Positions 25,575-33,847 of a stretch of DNA of 64,000 bases are shown here, piece by piece. Position numbers and translations under genes: made by a program. Below the pieces are notes generated by a model, which did not search any database, was not told the origin of the DNA, and worked only from the letters and a program-made list of their open reading frames with translations. Source of the stretch: JBBEBE01 sp040882505 (lineage in GTDB: Bacteria; Bacteroidota; Rhodothermia; Balneolales; Balneolaceae); contig JBBEBE010000013.1 in the NCBI GenBank assembly GCA_040882505.1, positions 124,001 through 188,000 of the forward strand, in the 5' to 3' direction. Position 1 is the first letter of the stretch; each line of letters starts with the position of its first letter.

Positions 25575-26669
25575 ATGCCCTCCGTCAGTTTTCGAAAATC
25601 AGGATCACGATGGCACATCCGGTTCCGGGAGAAAGGCCGGAAAGAAGTGGTCAAGAGCTTCCCCGGATCCCTGCAGGAACGCACAGTTCAGAAGAAGGCC
25701 GCTTGGTACGATGAGCAGTGGAGTCTTGATCGATTTGATCCATACAACGACCAGCAGGGAGATAGCCACGTTCTGGTCCGGGATGCCATCGATGACTACT
25801 GCCAAGAAAACCTCGCCAGTGGAAATTGGAGCAAGGCCACCTACGAGCGAGCTCTCAATTGCATCTCCCGGAGTCTAGAATCGGTACTGAATCGACGAGT
25901 GTCGGGTCTCACCCAGCACTTGGTCGAAGATTCGATAGGTGAACTAAGTGTCTCCGCGATCACCAAAAAGGGGTATTTGGCCAAAACAAATACCTTTCTC
26001 AAACGACTCCATGAATCGGATATTATCCGGGATCAGATCCAGTGCTCACTCGAGGTCACGGAGAAGCTGGCGATCCGGAACGACTCGAAGATCAAGTACC
26101 TCATCTGGCAACAGCTAGACCACGTATGCAGTGCCATGCAGTTCATTGGAAGGCAGAACCATCATCTGTACCGATCGGACGACATTGCGAGCTTCTACGT
26201 CGATATGTGGTGGTTCATGTTCTACAGCCTCCTTCGAAAAAACGAAGTGTCCAGACTGACCAATCGAGATGTCATCGGTGAGGCCGAACGGATCCGCGTT
26301 CACGGAAAGGGACGGAAGGTCGACGAGATCCCACTACCGGCACCGGCCGCCGATCTGATCCGGAAGTACTGGGACTCCCGAGATCCGGACGGACCGGTCT
26401 TTTCCTCACATATGAACCGGTCGTACAAACATTTTCGACAAGCTGTCTGCCTGGCATTGGGAGAAGATCACCCATCAGGATTCCATCAGTTGCGCCATGG
26501 CGGGGTTGTTCACTACCTTACCCTTGGAAAGCCGATCCAGTTCGTCTCCAAGCTCTGCAGGCACGCCAATATTCAAGTAACTCTGCAGGTCTATGCCAAT
26601 GTGAACCCTGACGGATTGGCCGCGGCATTTAGCGACGTTTCTCACGGTCCGGCAACGCAACGGAAGTGA
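25575..26669 (+). CDS. Tyrosine recombinase (integrase) of the tRNA-Gly element
   Basis: 364 aa. The N-terminus (SFRKSGSRWHIRFREKGRKE) is the arm-binding-type three-stranded sheet of phage-like integrases. A SAM-like core-binding domain follows (about 65-165), then the catalytic domain with all expected residues: Arg221 (SLLRKNEVSRLT), Lys245 (VHGKGRK), His304 and Arg307 (HQLRHGG), His330 (LCRHANIQ) and nucleophile Tyr340 (VYANVNP). It appears intact and is oriented toward the right att site 106 bases away. It would catalyse site-specific integration and excision at tRNA-Gly. Its codon composition is nearer to the chromosome than that of the cargo genes. No excisionase was identified. Confidence 0.95.
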   Translation: MPSVSFRKSGSRWHIRFREKGRKEVVKSFPGSLQERTVQKKAAWYDEQWSLDRFDPYNDQQGDSHVLVRDAIDDYCQENLASGNWSKATYERALNCISRSLESVLNRRVSGLTQHLVEDSIGELSVSAITKKGYLAKTNTFLKRLHESDIIRDQIQCSLEVTEKLAIRNDSKIKYLIWQQLDHVCSAMQFIGRQNHHLYRSDDIASFYVDMWWFMFYSLLRKNEVSRLTNRDVIGEAERIRVHGKGRKVDEIPLPAPAADLIRKYWDSRDPDGPVFSSHMNRSYKHFRQAVCLALGEDHPSGFHQLRHGGVVHYLTLGKPIQFVSKLCRHANIQVTLQVYANVNPDGLAAAFSDVSHGPATQRK

Positions 26670-26698
26670 TGCGTTGCTCTCGGGTTTTCGGGTACTTT

Positions 26699-26717
26699 TG
26701 GGAAAATAGTGGGAAAG
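26699..26717 (+). repeat. Arm-type recombinase site candidate, right end
   Basis: TGGGAAAATAGTGGGAAAG differs at one position from 18827-18845 and lies between the integrase stop and the right att copy. The pairing of this repeat at both element ends, in the same orientation, supports integrase arm binding. Confidence 0.55.
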
Positions 26718-26774
26718 ACGTTTTTTAGAATCCCCGTATCTTATTGACCTTCATCCAATAGGGTAATACCCTGA

Positions 26775-26823
26775 ATCAGCTTCCCAAGCTGAGGGCCGCG
26801 GGTTCAATTCCCGTCTCCCGCTC
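26775..26823. repeat. Right attachment site (attR), truncated tRNA-Gly copy
   Basis: Perfect 49-base repeat of 18658-18706 containing the tRNA-Gly 3' part from the anticodon stem to the end of the acceptor. The 5' part is missing, so it is not a functional tRNA. It marks the old chromosomal end of the gene after insertion. Confidence 0.93.
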
Positions 26824-26828
26824 GACGT

Positions 26829-26873
26829 AAAAAAGGCCAGTCCGATCGTCTCGGAATGGCCTTTTCTTTTTTT
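26829..26873 (+). terminator. Intrinsic terminator right of the element
   Basis: AAAAGGCCA (26831-26839) pairs with TGGCCTTTT (26857-26865) around a 17-base loop and is followed by CTTTTTTT. Probably the original terminator of the tRNA-Gly gene before insertion. It now stops transcription leaving the integrase. Confidence 0.85.
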
Positions 26874-26900
26874 GGTCGAACCAGACTTCCGATCTGGCTG

Positions 26901-27338
26901 TCAGGAGTTTCCTCCCGTAGACGCCGCCGGAAAAAGCGTTGGGTTCAGAATGAAAATCCAGGGAATTACATAGACCCAGTGACGAACAAGGGTTCCGATC
27001 GCCATATCGGGACCAACATTCAACCCGGCCACTCCTGCCCCAAGCAGTGGAAGCATGAAAAACCAAACCAGAGCAATGGTTTGTGCCGTGATAAAGATAA
27101 AGGGACGGATCCAGTGGGGTCCCCAAAGTGACGGTGCAATACCGGCATAGAGTATCGCCAGCAGCACCCCGTTGCTGAAGTGACCAAACACTCCATAGAG
27201 AAGACCCAATTCGGTCTTCTCACCAAGGAGAGCGGGAATGTCCCACCATCCCATTCCCATCATCCAACCAAACAGGTCAAACAGAATGGTTCCGGCGATT
27301 CCTGCGATGATTGCACGTGTCCAGTTGATCTTATGCAT
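26901..27338 (-). CDS. Four-helix membrane protein
   Basis: 145 aa with four hydrophobic segments: AIIAGIAGTILFDLFGWMMG, LYGVFGHFSNGVLLAILYAG, FIFITAQTIALVWFFMLPLL and a last one around HWVYVIPWIFIL. No family is named with certainty; similar small proteins occur in Bacteroidota and Proteobacteria as conserved hypothetical membrane proteins. Its start overlaps the AhpD-like gene by 8 bases, making it the last gene of the thiol-redox group that begins at 30.1 kb. Confidence 0.7.
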   Translation of the reverse strand: MHKINWTRAIIAGIAGTILFDLFGWMMGMGWWDIPALLGEKTELGLLYGVFGHFSNGVLLAILYAGIAPSLWGPHWIRPFIFITAQTIALVWFFMLPLLGAGVAGLNVGPDMAIGTLVRHWVYVIPWIFILNPTLFPAASTGGNS

Positions 27339-27906
27339 GACTCTCCTCCCCGACCGTTTCTGTTTTTGCTGAATCCAGCTCGGGAGCTTCCGGAAAGTCG
27401 ACCAGTATTTGAGTCACATTGTGGAGCAGGTTGGTAATGGATTTCTCGCCAACCTGTACGATGACGTCGACCAGCTTCTCCTTGTCATGACCTGCGCCAA
27501 AAAAGGCCTCCAAATCCGAGTCGGACACCCTCCCCCGATTTCGTGCAACGGTTTGTGCCAGAGTAACCACCGCGTGTAGTTTGGAGTCAAAGAGTGCCTG
27601 ACCCTGGCGAATCTCCAGCGTCTGCTCTTCAGTAAACCCATTCATACCCCCGATCTTGGTGTGGGCAGCGAGGCAATAGGAACAGCCATTGACTTGACTG
27701 GTCACCAGGTTGATCGCCTCTTTCTCTCGATTGTTCAGCGATGATTCGCTGTTCGAGAACGTCAAATATCGCGCAGGAGCCGTAGATGAGTGCGCGTAGG
27801 TCGCGTAGATATTCGGGACAAATCCGACCTTGTCCTTTAGATCGTCAAAGATTTGCCGATTTTGTTCGCTTACATCCTCTCGTGTGGGTACGTCAAATGG
27901 TCTCAT
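27331..27906 (-). CDS. AhpD/CMD-like peroxidase-related protein
   Basis: 191 aa, carboxymuconolactone decarboxylase/AhpD fold. The redox motif appears as NGCSYCLAAHT (CxxC with the trailing His), within LVTSQVNGCSYCLAAHTKIG. The opening, FDVPTREDVSEQNRQIFDDL with GFVPNIYATYAHSS, is typical of the uncharacterised peroxidase-related subfamily. Such proteins use the cysteine pair for hydroperoxide reduction or thiol exchange. The ATG at 27906 is preferred because GGAGG lies 5 bases before it; an earlier ATG at 27948 has no such site. Downstream of the AraC regulator gene on the same strand, which probably controls it. Confidence 0.88.
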   Translation of the reverse strand: MRPFDVPTREDVSEQNRQIFDDLKDKVGFVPNIYATYAHSSTAPARYLTFSNSESSLNNREKEAINLVTSQVNGCSYCLAAHTKIGGMNGFTEEQTLEIRQGQALFDSKLHAVVTLAQTVARNRGRVSDSDLEAFFGAGHDKEKLVDVIVQVGEKSITNLLHNVTQILVDFPEAPELDSAKTETVGEESHA

Positions 27907-27998
27907 GGAACCTCCGTTTTGGGTATTGAAGTTTTCAACTGTACCCAAGGTCCCGTTTCAAACACCGCCTTGAAATGGCAACGATGCCTATTAAGTTG

Positions 27999-28862
27999 TC
28001 AATTCTTCTTTATCGGTAGTTTTTTAGACGTCGCTTTGAATTCCGTTGTCGTTTTGCCCGTGTGATTCTTAAACAGTTTGCTGAATTGAGCCGGATCCGA
28101 ATACCCAAGATCGTATCCGACTTCTTTAACTGCCTTGTCCGTATAGACCAGAAGTCGCTTCGCCTCCATGATCACACGGTTGTGAATCACTTGCAACGGT
28201 GTATTTCGCGAGTATCGACTGAAAAGATTGGTAACAGTCTTTGGTGATTTGTGCATCAATTCGGCATAGTCCGACACCCGTTTTTTTGTTCGAAAATGCT
28301 CTTCGACCAACACATTGAACGTCCGTATGACATCAATATCCGATTGTCGATCACTACGCTTGAGTAGCTGCGATTTTGCCAAACGGGTACAACGAATAAT
28401 GAACCGTTTGAGAAGAATGCGCAACATCTCCTCCTGATTGGTATCGGAGATCGAAAATTCCTCCTCCAGAACATCGACCAACGTGGCAAACCGTTCTTTT
28501 TCCGGTCGGTCGAGCATAAGAACCGGGGATACATCCGAACCAAAGAAGAGGAGCCCTGTACATGAAACTTCGCTGTCATGCGTATGGACACAATAGAATT
28601 CCCGGTTGAACAGAATGGTGACCAATGAATCCGGAGCCTTTTCAAGCACTTCCAACGACTGCAGGTAGGTCGAACAACTGACACTGCCGGGTGGCAACAT
28701 AACCTCCCGGTCATCCATCTGAATCCTGACCGGGTTCTCCGAAGAGTTCCACAAAAAGAGAAAATAGTCCTCGTCTCGTATCCAGTCGGAAGAGAATCCC
28801 CTGGCAAAGAGGAATCGGGCATCGGTTTGGTAGTTGAGAAACTCGTTTGGTTGACTATTCAT
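27999..28862 (-). CDS. AraC-family transcriptional regulator
   Basis: 287 aa. An unassigned cupin-like or sensory N-terminal domain (about 1-175) is followed by a C-terminal AraC/XylS DNA-binding domain with two helix-turn-helix units. The second carries the family signature KEVGYDLGYSDPAQFSKLFK with NHTGKTTTEFK. The start ATG at 28862 has AAGGA 8 bases upstream; another ATG is six codons earlier. It sits between ccdA (22 bases upstream) and the AhpD-like gene. Likely regulates the redox group, including the downstream AhpD-like gene. No ligand is apparent; several Cys in the sensor part (SVSCSTYLQS, EVSCTGLLFF) would allow thiol sensing, which is speculation. Confidence 0.9.
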   Translation of the reverse strand: MNSQPNEFLNYQTDARFLFARGFSSDWIRDEDYFLFLWNSSENPVRIQMDDREVMLPPGSVSCSTYLQSLEVLEKAPDSLVTILFNREFYCVHTHDSEVSCTGLLFFGSDVSPVLMLDRPEKERFATLVDVLEEEFSISDTNQEEMLRILLKRFIIRCTRLAKSQLLKRSDRQSDIDVIRTFNVLVEEHFRTKKRVSDYAELMHKSPKTVTNLFSRYSRNTPLQVIHNRVIMEAKRLLVYTDKAVKEVGYDLGYSDPAQFSKLFKNHTGKTTTEFKATSKKLPIKKN

Positions 28863-28883
28863 GGCATTTCCTTCATCCAAACA

Positions 28884-29561
28884 TCAAAACAGAACCAGCT
28901 GATACCAAATAATGTACCCTCCCGCCAGGACCAGCAAACCACCGGTCACACGCTCCATGTATGGAAGGATGGACCGCAGTAATTGCATCACCCGATCTTT
29001 GGAGACCGCGGTCAAAAGAATCACAGCGATCATCGTCCCGCAGAGTCCAACAACGTACGCCAAGAGATAAGAGGCACCCATCCAGACCGAAGGAGCACCC
29101 AATGCCTGGGTCACAACCACCAAAAAGAGCGGGAAGAGACATCCAAGTGCACCAATACCGTAGGCAGCGCCGAACAGGATCGCCTCCCGACTCTCGGTCT
29201 TCGGTTCGGTATACTGAACCTGAAACGTGAACGAGAACGAGCGGCCCGCAAGCATGGCCAACCCCATGAGGATCACACCGGCTCCCATCCCGGTTGCAAT
29301 CCACTTCATCCAGGTTTTCAGAAGCTGGCTTGCAAACAGAATCAACACGCCTGCAATCGCATAGACCAGCAGGATACCCGCCACACTGAGAAGTGCGAGA
29401 TAGAGCGCCCGACGGAGCTGCCTCCCGGTCGATTGAATCGTTGAGGACTCTCTCTGTCGCGTGACAAACGCGACAATGTACCCCGGCAAGAGGGCCACAG
29501 CGCACGGCGCAAAGAAGGCCATGACTCCCTGAAGAAACGAGAACAGGACAAACTCCATCAA
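28884..29561 (-). CDS. CcdA/DsbD-like thiol-reductant membrane protein
   Basis: 225 aa with six predicted membrane helices. The two redox cysteines of the CcdA family are in place: FFAPCAVALLPGY in TM1 and GALGCLFPLFLVV in TM4. CcdA passes electrons from cytoplasmic thioredoxin across the membrane to extracytoplasmic thioredoxin-fold proteins. Its start overlaps the stop of the TlpA gene by four bases, naming the probable acceptor. An overlapping reading frame of similar length in the same place is a shadow; this one has the hydrophobic pattern and both cysteines. Confidence 0.92.
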   Translation of the reverse strand: MMEFVLFSFLQGVMAFFAPCAVALLPGYIVAFVTRQRESSTIQSTGRQLRRALYLALLSVAGILLVYAIAGVLILFASQLLKTWMKWIATGMGAGVILMGLAMLAGRSFSFTFQVQYTEPKTESREAILFGAAYGIGALGCLFPLFLVVVTQALGAPSVWMGASYLLAYVVGLCGTMIAVILLTAVSKDRVMQLLRSILPYMERVTGGLLVLAGGYIIWYQLVLF

Positions 29562-30106
29562 TCCCCCTGGAGAAGTCGGTCAAAAAGTTCGCGAAACTCG
29601 TCAGAACTCAACGCCGTCTTTTCGATCATGAATTCGATCGTTCCGTCCCGGTTTACTCCCACGGTGGATGCCTGGCTCGGTACCCCGTAGTCGACCATTA
29701 CCTGTGGATACCCGCGCGTCACTGGAAAAGTAAATCCACGCTCATTGGCGAGATCCCGAATCACCTCTTCTGTATCGGTCGGATCGATGCTGATGGCCAC
29801 CAGATCCAACTCTTCGCTGTACTCGGGATAAACTTCCGAGAGAACCGGCCAATTCCGGGCACAGACCGGACACCAGGATGCCGTAAAATAAATGACCAGC
29901 GGACGACCCGCCTCCATGGAAGAGGCCAGAGAGACCGTCTCTCCGTCAATGGTCGTTACCTCAAAATCGGGAGCCTGTTCGGCTGCCTCGTTTGCGGGCG
30001 ACTCCGTGGCCGCCGATTCCGTCTCACTGTTTTGACATCCAGCCACCACCAGGAAAACGGATGTCAATACCCAGATAAATGACCGATTCACTGTACGTTG
30101 ATTCAT
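29558..30106 (-). CDS. TlpA-like thioredoxin lipoprotein (CcdA partner)
   Basis: 182 aa. MNQRTVNRSFIWVLTSVFLV then VAGC gives a lipoprotein signal with lipobox. The thioredoxin domain has TASWCPVCARNWPVLSEVYP (active site CPVC), and VDYGVPSQASTVGVNRDG carries the cis-Pro region. The start at 30106 is preceded by AAGGGG; an earlier frame start at 30148 would mask the signal. Four-base overlap with ccdA: a coupled reductant pair for cytochrome c maturation or repair of exported cysteine proteins. Confidence 0.92.
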   Translation of the reverse strand: MNQRTVNRSFIWVLTSVFLVVAGCQNSETESAATESPANEAAEQAPDFEVTTIDGETVSLASSMEAGRPLVIYFTASWCPVCARNWPVLSEVYPEYSEELDLVAISIDPTDTEEVIRDLANERGFTFPVTRGYPQVMVDYGVPSQASTVGVNRDGTIEFMIEKTALSSDEFRELFDRLLQGD

Positions 30107-30246
30107 TATGACCCCTTGTTGTTTGATTTTTGACAATCCCGATCCCATCCATTCACCCTGTCACACACAATCTTCCCCTTCCAACATGGCCCGAACATGA
30201 GGAAATTCCTGCATATTCACCATGTCCATTCCTCCCGCGAAATTGT

Positions 30247-33200
30247 CTATTCTTCCCGAAGACCTTCCAAGAGGATCAATGGCTGATCACTTCGGGTAAC
30301 CAGCCAGCGCGGCTGTGCTTCATCGATGCGGTGGATGGAACGAATCTCACCGGGAATCCGGAATCCGCTCACCTTCTCGCCAACCGGCTCGAATCTCCCG
30401 TCACGATTGGCAGATAGCACCAACGATGGTTGGGCCATGTAGGACCCGGCCTGTGGCTGAACCGCATCCAAATTGCCCCCCACCAGTATTTCAGGATTGC
30501 CATCTCCGTTCAAATCTGCTGTTTCCAGAGCGTACAGCGGAGCCAACTGGGCTTTCCAGTGTAGAGGTTCGGACCGAAATTTCTGCCCCCCTTCATTCCA
30601 AAAAAGAGTAGATGCCAACATGGTTGCACGATAGTGATGAAGAGTCTCGCGTTCCCGTTCCGAAAGAATGTCATCGACCGTCGCAGTGCCATAGTCTCGA
30701 TGTGTAGGGAATCGAGCATCCAAAACCGGAATTCGGGGGATCAGATACTGTCGAAGAGCGACAGGAGTGGCGTTCGTACTCTCTGTTCGAGCGATCAGGT
30801 GATCGATTCGACCTCGCCGTGCAAGGTCTCCTGCCCACAGTTCTACCGGAGCATCCGGCCCTGCACGAAATCGACTGTTGAGACCGTGATTCCCGCCCAG
30901 AATCTCCGGCAGACCATCCCCGTCCAGGTCGGCCAAGTGAACGCTCTGCCACCATCCGTAGGAGGTATCCAATCCGAATTCACTCGCAGGCACCCGTTCC
31001 AGTTTCCCCTCTCGTTGAAGAAAGAGGGTAACCGGCATCCACTCTCCCACGATGACCAGATCCATCGCTCCGTTCCCATCCAAATCTCCCCACCGTGCGT
31101 CGGTAATGGCAGGGGACTGCAACACATCCGGAGCGAGTTCCGGTGCCAACTCAGCCGTCCGGTCACGGTACATTCCATTCGCATCCCGTTGCAGTATTCG
31201 ACCACCCACCGGAGACCCATATCCGACGGCGTCACCAAACGTGAACGGCGCCATCCGCTCCCCTATGAACAGTTCCAACACTCCATCTCCTGTCAGATCC
31301 CCTGCCTGAATGACACTCGTCGGCATCGCACCGGCTTCCGGGTCGGGTAGCGAGGGCGGGGCCGCAATCAATCCCTCACCAGAAATCCACCGATAGAGTC
31401 GATCCCGCAACATGGGAGCACCGGCCGGGTATTCGCTGCTTCCACTGCCAACGATTAATTCCGCAGGATTCATCCCATCAGACTCGAGGATCACGCATGC
31501 CGTGTCCTCGGATTCAAGATCCTCCTCCAACACTGCTTCGACCGATCGCCCCCAGGAACCCTCCACTCTCTGCAAAAAGAGGGCACCGGCTTGTCCGCGT
31601 GCACCTCCGACATAGAGATCCATTCGACCGTCACCATTCAGATCTCCACTGCAGACCGGAGGACCCTCCGTCGAGCGCATGTGGAAAAGGAGTGGGTAGA
31701 GATCCATGTCGTTGAAATCAGACTCCTCGTGCTGCCACTCAAGTCCGCTGCTGGATGTCGAATTTACAAGCCATGGAGAATGACGATCGGTCACTTCCAT
31801 TCGTTCGTCCAACAGAGACCCGATCGTATCGCTATCCGCCACGGATTGACGTACCTCATGGCGTGTATCAACCTCCAGATCGGTCAGATGACTCACCCGC
31901 CCATCGGACCATTCGATGCGCAACGCTGAAATCCGCGATACCCCCTCGCCCAATCCTACATGAATCACAGGATCCACCGACGATTGAAATCCCCGCTGCA
32001 ACATCTGCTCGGCGTAATAATAGGTACCACTGTTGGTCACCAGCTCCACTTTTGCGCCCACTCCGTAGCGATTGGGTGCCTCTCCTTCCATAACCAGTTG
32101 TACCCATCGCCGTTCCGGAAATTGCTCCGTGGCTCGATTGCGGTAGACCTTTGCCTCGCCGTTTACCTGATTGACGACCAGATCAAGATCTCCGTCTCCG
32201 TCCAGATCTCCCCAAGCGGCTCCGTGCGAAAACCCGGGTTCCGCTACTCCCCACTCTTCTGCCCGATTGACAAACCGCATCTCTCCCTGGTTTTCGAATA
32301 GTAGATCAGATGTCGGAGTCGAGGGTATCTGACGGACAATCTGCTCGTAATCGGGCCGCCCGTCGCTCAAGAATGGTCGCCGAAAGGAGGGAGAGCTCAT
32401 CTCGCGCAAGTGATCCTTATCGGTTACATCCCGATAAAAACCGTTTGGTACAAAAATATCCCGTCTGCCGGAGTGATTCAGATCGAACATGAGTGCCCCC
32501 CAACTCCAGTCTGTCGCCTCCACACCGGCATAGCGGCCCACCTCACTGAAGGTTCCGTCCCCGTGATTGTACTGCAGGGTATTACGGGTAAACTGCCGGT
32601 GGTACCCCTGTGTTTGTTCCTGCTTTAGTTCCGGCCAACTTATAAAATCCGTGATCTGTTTGATCCGTTCGATCCGGTCCGGAAGCATGTCGGTGATCAG
32701 AAGATCCGGATACCCGTTCCCGTCCAGGTCGGCCAGGTCTCCACTCATGGAGGTTGCGCTGATGCTCTCGAAGGTCTCTTCCAATACTTCCCGGAACGTA
32801 CCCTCTCCGTTGTTCATATAGAGGTAGTCCCGTTCGAAAAAATCGTTCGACACATAGATGTCCGGCCAGCCATCCCGATCCAGATCCCCGACCGTTGCAC
32901 CCAATCCGAACGCCACCTGGTTTCCGTAGATCCCGGCTGCTTCCGAAACGTCGACGAACCGACCACCCTCGTTTCGATAGAACCGGTCCCCGCCCCCCTC
33001 ATGTCGTTCCGTACGATCAGCAGTTGCCGGATCAAATTCTGAAACCGACCGGTTTGGATTATTATTTACCAGGTAGAGATCCAGATCCCCATCCCGGTCC
33101 GCATCAAAGAACACCCCGTGAATCGAGTGGGATGGGTCGTCCAATCCGAATTCAGATGCACGCTCGGTAAACGTGAGGTCTCCGTTGTTGATAAACAGCT

Positions 33201-33630
33201 CGTTTCGTCGGCCGTCCGGACTCCCGATACCGGAGCAGGCCACATAGAGATCAAGGGAACCGTCCCCGTTAATATCCGTCATACTCACCCCGGTGGTCCA
33301 GTCACACGAACCGGTCACACCTGCATCCACACCCACCTCCCGAAATCGAAACTCTCCTTCGTTGATGTAGAGATGGTTCCTGCCTTGATTCGATCCCAAA
33401 TAGATGTCCGGCAACCCATCTCCATTCACATCTCCGATGGCCACGCCTCCTCCGGCATAGAACTCCTTGTTGGTAAAGATGTTGTCGTCCGGACTGTCTT
33501 CCACCTCATTTACAAAGTCAATTCCGCTTTGACGGGAAGGGATCGTTTCAAAGAGAGTCGATATCGACGAACCCGAACAGCCTGCAATACAGAATCCAAC
33601 AAGTATCAGCCGGGCAGATAACTTCGTCAT
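30247..33630 (-). CDS. FG-GAP/VCBS repeat lipoprotein with ASPIC/UnbV domain (CRTAC1-like), copy A
   Basis: 1127 aa, outer-surface lipoprotein (MTKLSARLILVGFCIAGCSG, lipobox IAGC, Cys18). The N-terminal half is a run of calcium-binding FG-GAP/VCBS repeats, each with DxNGDGxxDxY (for example IGDVNGDGLPDIYLGSNQG). An ASPIC/UnbV segment follows at about 515-590 (GVGAKVELV ... EQMLQRGFQSSVDPVIHVGL). The C-terminal half is a second propeller-like set of repeats (CSGDLNGDGRMDLYVGGARG). Proteins of this layout are abundant in Bacteroidota and Planctomycetes; their ligands are mostly unknown, with carbohydrate or matrix binding presumed. It is followed upstream on the same strand by a paralogue of almost equal length. 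The repeats cause many repeated protein motifs but no DNA-level tandem array. Confidence 0.9.
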   Translation of the reverse strand: MTKLSARLILVGFCIAGCSGSSISTLFETIPSRQSGIDFVNEVEDSPDDNIFTNKEFYAGGGVAIGDVNGDGLPDIYLGSNQGRNHLYINEGEFRFREVGVDAGVTGSCDWTTGVSMTDINGDGSLDLYVACSGIGSPDGRRNELFINNGDLTFTERASEFGLDDPSHSIHGVFFDADRDGDLDLYLVNNNPNRSVSEFDPATADRTERHEGGGDRFYRNEGGRFVDVSEAAGIYGNQVAFGLGATVGDLDRDGWPDIYVSNDFFERDYLYMNNGEGTFREVLEETFESISATSMSGDLADLDGNGYPDLLITDMLPDRIERIKQITDFISWPELKQEQTQGYHRQFTRNTLQYNHGDGTFSEVGRYAGVEATDWSWGALMFDLNHSGRRDIFVPNGFYRDVTDKDHLREMSSPSFRRPFLSDGRPDYEQIVRQIPSTPTSDLLFENQGEMRFVNRAEEWGVAEPGFSHGAAWGDLDGDGDLDLVVNQVNGEAKVYRNRATEQFPERRWVQLVMEGEAPNRYGVGAKVELVTNSGTYYYAEQMLQRGFQSSVDPVIHVGLGEGVSRISALRIEWSDGRVSHLTDLEVDTRHEVRQSVADSDTIGSLLDERMEVTDRHSPWLVNSTSSSGLEWQHEESDFNDMDLYPLLFHMRSTEGPPVCSGDLNGDGRMDLYVGGARGQAGALFLQRVEGSWGRSVEAVLEEDLESEDTACVILESDGMNPAELIVGSGSSEYPAGAPMLRDRLYRWISGEGLIAAPPSLPDPEAGAMPTSVIQAGDLTGDGVLELFIGERMAPFTFGDAVGYGSPVGGRILQRDANGMYRDRTAELAPELAPDVLQSPAITDARWGDLDGNGAMDLVIVGEWMPVTLFLQREGKLERVPASEFGLDTSYGWWQSVHLADLDGDGLPEILGGNHGLNSRFRAGPDAPVELWAGDLARRGRIDHLIARTESTNATPVALRQYLIPRIPVLDARFPTHRDYGTATVDDILSERERETLHHYRATMLASTLFWNEGGQKFRSEPLHWKAQLAPLYALETADLNGDGNPEILVGGNLDAVQPQAGSYMAQPSLVLSANRDGRFEPVGEKVSGFRIPGEIRSIHRIDEAQPRWLVTRSDQPLILLEGLREE

Positions 33631-33847
33631 GCAAATGATCCGTTCGATCCGGCCGGTACCTGCCGGGTGTGGTGGATTGATCGTATGTCGTCGATGGGAT
33701 TTTGGTGACTACCATCGGACGTGTCCATGCTCTCATAGTAGTCAAAAGCGCCCGTCCGGACAATCAGGAGAAGGTTTTTCGTAATTGCGTACGGTCGAAA
33801 TCGTTGCTGGTGTTTGCTTGTCTGCTTTTTTTGAGCGAATGACGAAA

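Larger units (their letters stand above)
18658..26823. mobile_element. tRNA-Gly-integrated element with unknown cargo, about 8.2 kb
   Basis: Bounded by perfect 49-bp direct repeats, the left one inside an intact tRNA-Gly(CCC) and the right one a truncated tRNA copy. It carries a tyrosine recombinase about 100 bases from its right end, and near-identical 19-bp arm-type repeats inside both ends. Cargo genes (19.6-25.5 kb) are visibly more A+T-rich than the chromosome, while the integrase is closer to it. There is no replication, conjugation or capsid gene, so it is an integrative island or satellite that would need outside help to move, not a complete ICE or prophage. The contents are dominated by small envelope proteins, plus one 297-aa cytosolic-looking protein. 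Confidence 0.9.

Noticed and set aside
26775..26823. Second tRNA-Gly gene
   Set aside because: Only the 3' part is present; the acceptor 5' strand and D arm are missing. It is the right att copy.
18658..26823. Prophage or conjugative element
   Set aside because: No capsid, terminase, tail, relaxase, type IV secretion or replication gene was found between the repeats.
28873..29583. Second minus-strand frame of 236 codons overlapping ccdA
   Set aside because: It lacks the transmembrane pattern and redox cysteines found in the chosen frame.
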